Notes under the pieces: model-generated | Databases searched by the model: none | Told to the model about the DNA's origin: nothing | The model's input: only the letters and a program-made list of their open reading frames with translations | Part shown: piece after piece, positions 61,779 to 64,000 of the stretch | Layout of the letters: each line of letters starts with the position of its first letter | How positions within the stretch are numbered: the stretch's first letter is position 1 | Program-made: the position numbers and the translations under genes | From: CBDHDN01 sp965261585 | Lineage (GTDB): Bacteria > Pseudomonadota > Alphaproteobacteria > UBA6615 | NCBI GenBank assembly: GCA_965261585.1 | Contig: CBDHDN010000062.1 | Coordinates: 1-64,000, forward strand | Reading direction: 5' to 3' | DNA length: 64,000 bases

Positions 61779-62954
61779 ATGGAGCGGGCGCAGGTGCTAC
61801 AGGAGATCCGGGTGATGCGTTTCGAGGAGCTATTGGAGCGGCACGAACGCGGGGAGTTGACGCAGGAGGAGACGGGAGAGTTACTCGGGATGAGCGGTCG
61901 GACGTTCCGGCGTTGGCGTGAACGGTATCGCGAGGAGGGTGTGCCCGGGCTTGCGGACAGGCGTGTTGGCAAGCCGTCGCCGCACCGTGCGGCGGCGAGC
62001 GAGCTATCGCGAATGCGGGGGCTGTATGAGGAGCTGTACGGCGACTTCACCGTGAAGCATTTCCACGAGAAGCTGGTCAAGCGGCATGGGTACAAGCTGG
62101 GCTACACGGTGACGCGTCTTGCGCTGCAGTCGGCGGGCTTGGTGCGTGCGGCGCCGCGGCGTGGCGCGCACCGGCGCAAGCGGCCGCGCTGGCCGATGGC
62201 GGGCATGCTGGTGCACCAGGACGCCTCGCGCCACGCCTGGCTGGCCGGCCATGCGCCGCTCGACCTGGTGGCGACACTGGACGATGCGACGAGCGAGCTC
62301 TACTCGGCGTTCCTGGTGGCCGAGGAAGGGACCGCCTCGAGCTTCCACGGGCTTGCCGAGACGATCTCCGCCGAGGGTCTGTTCTGCGCGCTCTATACCG
62401 ACCGCGGCAGCCACTACTTCCACACGCCGGAGGCCGGCGGCAAGGTTTCGAAGGAGCGGCTGACCCAGGTCGGCCGGGCGCTGGCCGAACTCGGCATCGA
62501 GCACATCGCGGCGTACTCGCCGGAGGCGCGCGGCCGCTCGGAGCGCACCTTCCGCACGCTCCAGGACCGCCTGGTCAAGGAGCTGGCGCTGGCCGGGATC
62601 GCGACCGTGGCCGCCGCCAACCGGTTCATCGCCGAGGTCTACTTGCCCGAGCACAACGCCCGCTTCGCGGTGGCGGCCGAGGAGACGGGCTCGGCCTTCG
62701 TGCCGTGCCGGCCCGAGCAGTGGCGCGAGGTGCTGTGCGTGCGCGAGAACCGCCAGGTCGGCAACGACAACACCGTGCGCTGGCGCGGCCGGAGCTTGCA
62801 GATACCGCCTCCACGGCTGCGCCCGCACTTCGTGCGCGCCAAGGTGTGCGTGCATGAATACCCCGACGGAGCGCTCGCCCTGTTCTGGGGACCGCACCGT
62901 ATCGCCGAGCTCGCGTCGCCGCAGGCGAGCGCACCGATCGAACAGGCCGCGTGA
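61779..62954 (+). CDS. ISNCY/IS481-like DDE transposase
   Basis: 391 residues. An N-terminal helix-turn-helix (LTQEETGELLGMSGRTFRRW) is followed by the rve-type catalytic domain: VHQDASRHAWL (Asp), CALYTDRGSHYF (Asp) and ARGRSERTFRTLQDRL (Glu). AAGGAGG lies about 25 nt before ATG 61779 and a weaker GCGAGG closer by. A downstream ATG at 61815 is possible. Confidence 0.9.
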   Translation: MERAQVLQEIRVMRFEELLERHERGELTQEETGELLGMSGRTFRRWRERYREEGVPGLADRRVGKPSPHRAAASELSRMRGLYEELYGDFTVKHFHEKLVKRHGYKLGYTVTRLALQSAGLVRAAPRRGAHRRKRPRWPMAGMLVHQDASRHAWLAGHAPLDLVATLDDATSELYSAFLVAEEGTASSFHGLAETISAEGLFCALYTDRGSHYFHTPEAGGKVSKERLTQVGRALAELGIEHIAAYSPEARGRSERTFRTLQDRLVKELALAGIATVAAANRFIAEVYLPEHNARFAVAAEETGSAFVPCRPEQWREVLCVRENRQVGNDNTVRWRGRSLQIPPPRLRPHFVRAKVCVHEYPDGALALFWGPHRIAELASPQASAPIEQAA

Positions 62955-62971
62955 ATGACCGCGACGCGGCA

Positions 62972-63025
62972 AGCCCTGTGGGTTTGGGGACAAGGCTGCC
63001 GCCTTGCCCACAACCCCACAGGGCC
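62972..63025 (+). terminator. Long hairpin after the transposase gene
   Basis: GCCCTGTGGG and CAAGGC at one side pair with GCCTTG and CCCACAGGGC at the other, giving about 24 imperfect base pairs around a short loop. It lies inside the element just before the right terminal repeat, and may end transposase transcription. Confidence 0.55.
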
Positions 63026-63072
63026 AACCACCACAACAGCGGACAAATCATGCGCTACATAAAGCGGACAAC

Positions 63073-63292
63073 TTGACGCGGCAGCTACAGCGGCACGTGC
63101 CAACCTTGCCAGGGCCCGTCTTCCTGCCCATGCTGCCGAAACGGTCGAGCAGGCCCGATTGTTCCGGGGGCGGCGCCCAATGGAAATGCCAGAACCGACG
63201 ATATCGCCCGGGAGGACGCTGTCGATTTCGGCGACCGCCGGGTGCCGGTGTGGCCGTCCGACGTCCAGCTCCAACGCTTCGACAAGCAGGCC
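63073..63292. other. Gap before the oxygenase gene
   Basis: About 220 bp. One forward frame stays open upstream of the oxygenase start (DDIAREDAVDFGDRRVPVWP) without a clear ATG, so the gene might begin earlier and have been cut by the insertion element. Nothing else is recognised. Confidence 0.35.
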
Positions 63293-63880
63293 ATGATCGC
63301 CGTGTTCGCCGATGCGCACGTCCATGATGCCGCTCTCATCGACCGCATCCTGCGCGTCGAAGCCGATGAGCGGGTCACACACCCGCAATCCAGCAAGTGC
63401 GAAGGCGGACAGAAGGTGCGCGATCTCTACGGCCTGGGATTGCCGGTCTTCACCCTGCTCAACGCGCGTGCCCGTAAGCTGTTCAGCCTGGTGGCGCGGC
63501 GCGAAGGCTTCATCGACGACTGCTGGGCGAACGTCTTTCGCGACGGCGAGTACGCGGTGCCCCATTCACATAAGCGTGCCGCCGCGTCGGTCGTCTATGC
63601 GCTCGATCCCGGCGATGAGGAGGCCGCCGCCGCCGATGCGATGAACGGCGTCCTGATGTTCGCCGACCCGCGCATAGAAGCCTGCTGCCAGCACAAGCCG
63701 CACTACGTCAGCACGCCAGCCGTGCCGCCGATGGGGCCGGGCTCGATGATCATCTTTCCGGCCCATTTCACCCACCTCGTCACGCCCTATTGGGGCCGGC
63801 GCCCACGCATCTCCATCGCCTGGAACATCAATTCGGACAGCGTCGAGGGCGACCTCCGCCATGACGGCGTGCTGAGCTGA
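63293..63880 (+). CDS. 2OG-Fe(II) oxygenase-like protein
   Basis: About 195 residues from ATG 63293; GTG 63242 would add 17. VPHSHKRAAASVVYAL, LMFADPR, and MGPGSMIIFPAHFTHLVTPY followed by RISIAWNI match the double-stranded beta-helix of the putative 2OG-Fe(II) oxygenase family: first His, Asp-type region, distal His and Arg. The substrate is unknown. The insertion element 220 bp upstream may have altered its 5' end or promoter. Confidence 0.7.
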   Translation: MIAVFADAHVHDAALIDRILRVEADERVTHPQSSKCEGGQKVRDLYGLGLPVFTLLNARARKLFSLVARREGFIDDCWANVFRDGEYAVPHSHKRAAASVVYALDPGDEEAAAADAMNGVLMFADPRIEACCQHKPHYVSTPAVPPMGPGSMIIFPAHFTHLVTPYWGRRPRISIAWNINSDSVEGDLRHDGVLS

Positions 63881-64000
63881 CGGGGCGGCTGCGCAACGCA
63901 GGCTTGTCGTCGCCCTGTCGCGTTTGCTAGTTGAAGGCGTTCCATCCACCTGGCACCCACAGGTATGTCAGCCGCCCTGTTCTCCGGACTCTTGCTGTTG
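63881..64000. other. Right-edge sequence, no gene recognised
   Basis: 120 bp after the oxygenase stop. I see no convincing gene start or RNA. Confidence 0.4.

Larger units (their letters stand above)
61704..63072 (+). mobile_element. ISNCY/IS481-like insertion sequence, complete
   Basis: About 1.37 kb. Terminal inverted repeats are GTTGTCCGGATTATGTAGCG at 61704 and the complement of GCGCTACATAAAGCGGACAA at the right, with 2 mismatches in 21 bp. The single transposase gene is intact. A target duplication is not clear by eye. Confidence 0.88.

Overview
The window comes from a GC-rich bacterium, most likely an alphaproteobacterium of Rhodospirillales type. This is inferred from gene content and neighbourhood: coq7 beside a dsbB remnant, GluQRS, a DUF4743 Nudix hydrolase, FdxA-type ferredoxin, YqaA, many periplasmic-binding-protein transporters, and catabolic genes for amino acids, acids and sugars. 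Core genes sit around 34-39 kb with a tRNA-Leu(CAA). The rest is accessory: catabolic clusters, three intact insertion sequences, two toxin-antitoxin loci (one decayed) and one defence island.

Layout. 1-2.2 kb: a partial membrane protein, a PLP lyase and a fused, deleted ABC/BMP remnant. 2.3-8.2 kb: a frameshifted GMC oxidoreductase, a TPR-sulfotransferase, and a LysR regulator divergent from an FAD amine/amino-acid oxidase. 8.2-10.4 kb: a RES-Xre toxin-antitoxin pair, then an IS630. 10.4-18.6 kb: a polar amino acid ABC transporter with a DoeB-like deacylase, two Rieske oxygenases and a desaturase. 18.6-20 kb: an unknown protein and an orphan BrnA/Xre antitoxin next to a broken BrnT. 20.2-24.9 kb: a creatininase-like gene (frameshifted), GlnT-like synthetase, class III aminotransferase and TIM-barrel epimerase. 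25.1-27 kb: CysNC. 27-32.8 kb: a lower-GC defence island. 32.9-39.1 kb: housekeeping genes. 39.2-46.1 kb: cytosine-deaminase-like hydrolase, ferredoxin, enoyl-CoA hydratase, a CoA-transferase fused to an FAD remnant, and an NMT1/TauT-type ABC transporter; an IS630 lies upstream. 47.3-56.6 kb: sugar and sugar-acid catabolism genes with a GntR regulator. 56.7-61.6 kb: a GlcN6P-deaminase-like gene and a complete larA-larC-larE-larB operon for the nickel-pincer cofactor. 61.7-63.1 kb: an ISNCY/IS481-like element. The window ends with a 2OG-Fe(II) oxygenase.

The most notable locus is the island at 26992-32839. It is bounded by a 16-bp perfect direct repeat and carries, in one tight operon, a type I specificity subunit (hsdS), a PtuA-like ATPase, a PtuB-like HNH nuclease and a type I methylase (hsdM). 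No hsdR is visible. The ATPase and nuclease pair resembles Septu, so this looks like a methylation-guided system in which PtuAB stands where the restriction subunit would be. The ATPase gene carries a 7-bp tandem duplication and a G9 tract, both of which shift the frame, and hsdM has a -1 shift. The locus is therefore either switched off, phase-variable or affected by sequence error.

A second theme is gene breakage. Single-base indels, mostly in short homopolymers, interrupt the GMC, creatininase, rhamnose-mutarotase and FAD-oxidase genes, and a CAG-to-TAG change interrupts a phytanoyl-CoA dioxygenase. Deletion junctions weld unrelated or neighbouring genes together (about 2043, 22449, 38080 and 42890). 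Whether this is genome erosion or assembly error cannot be settled from the sequence alone.
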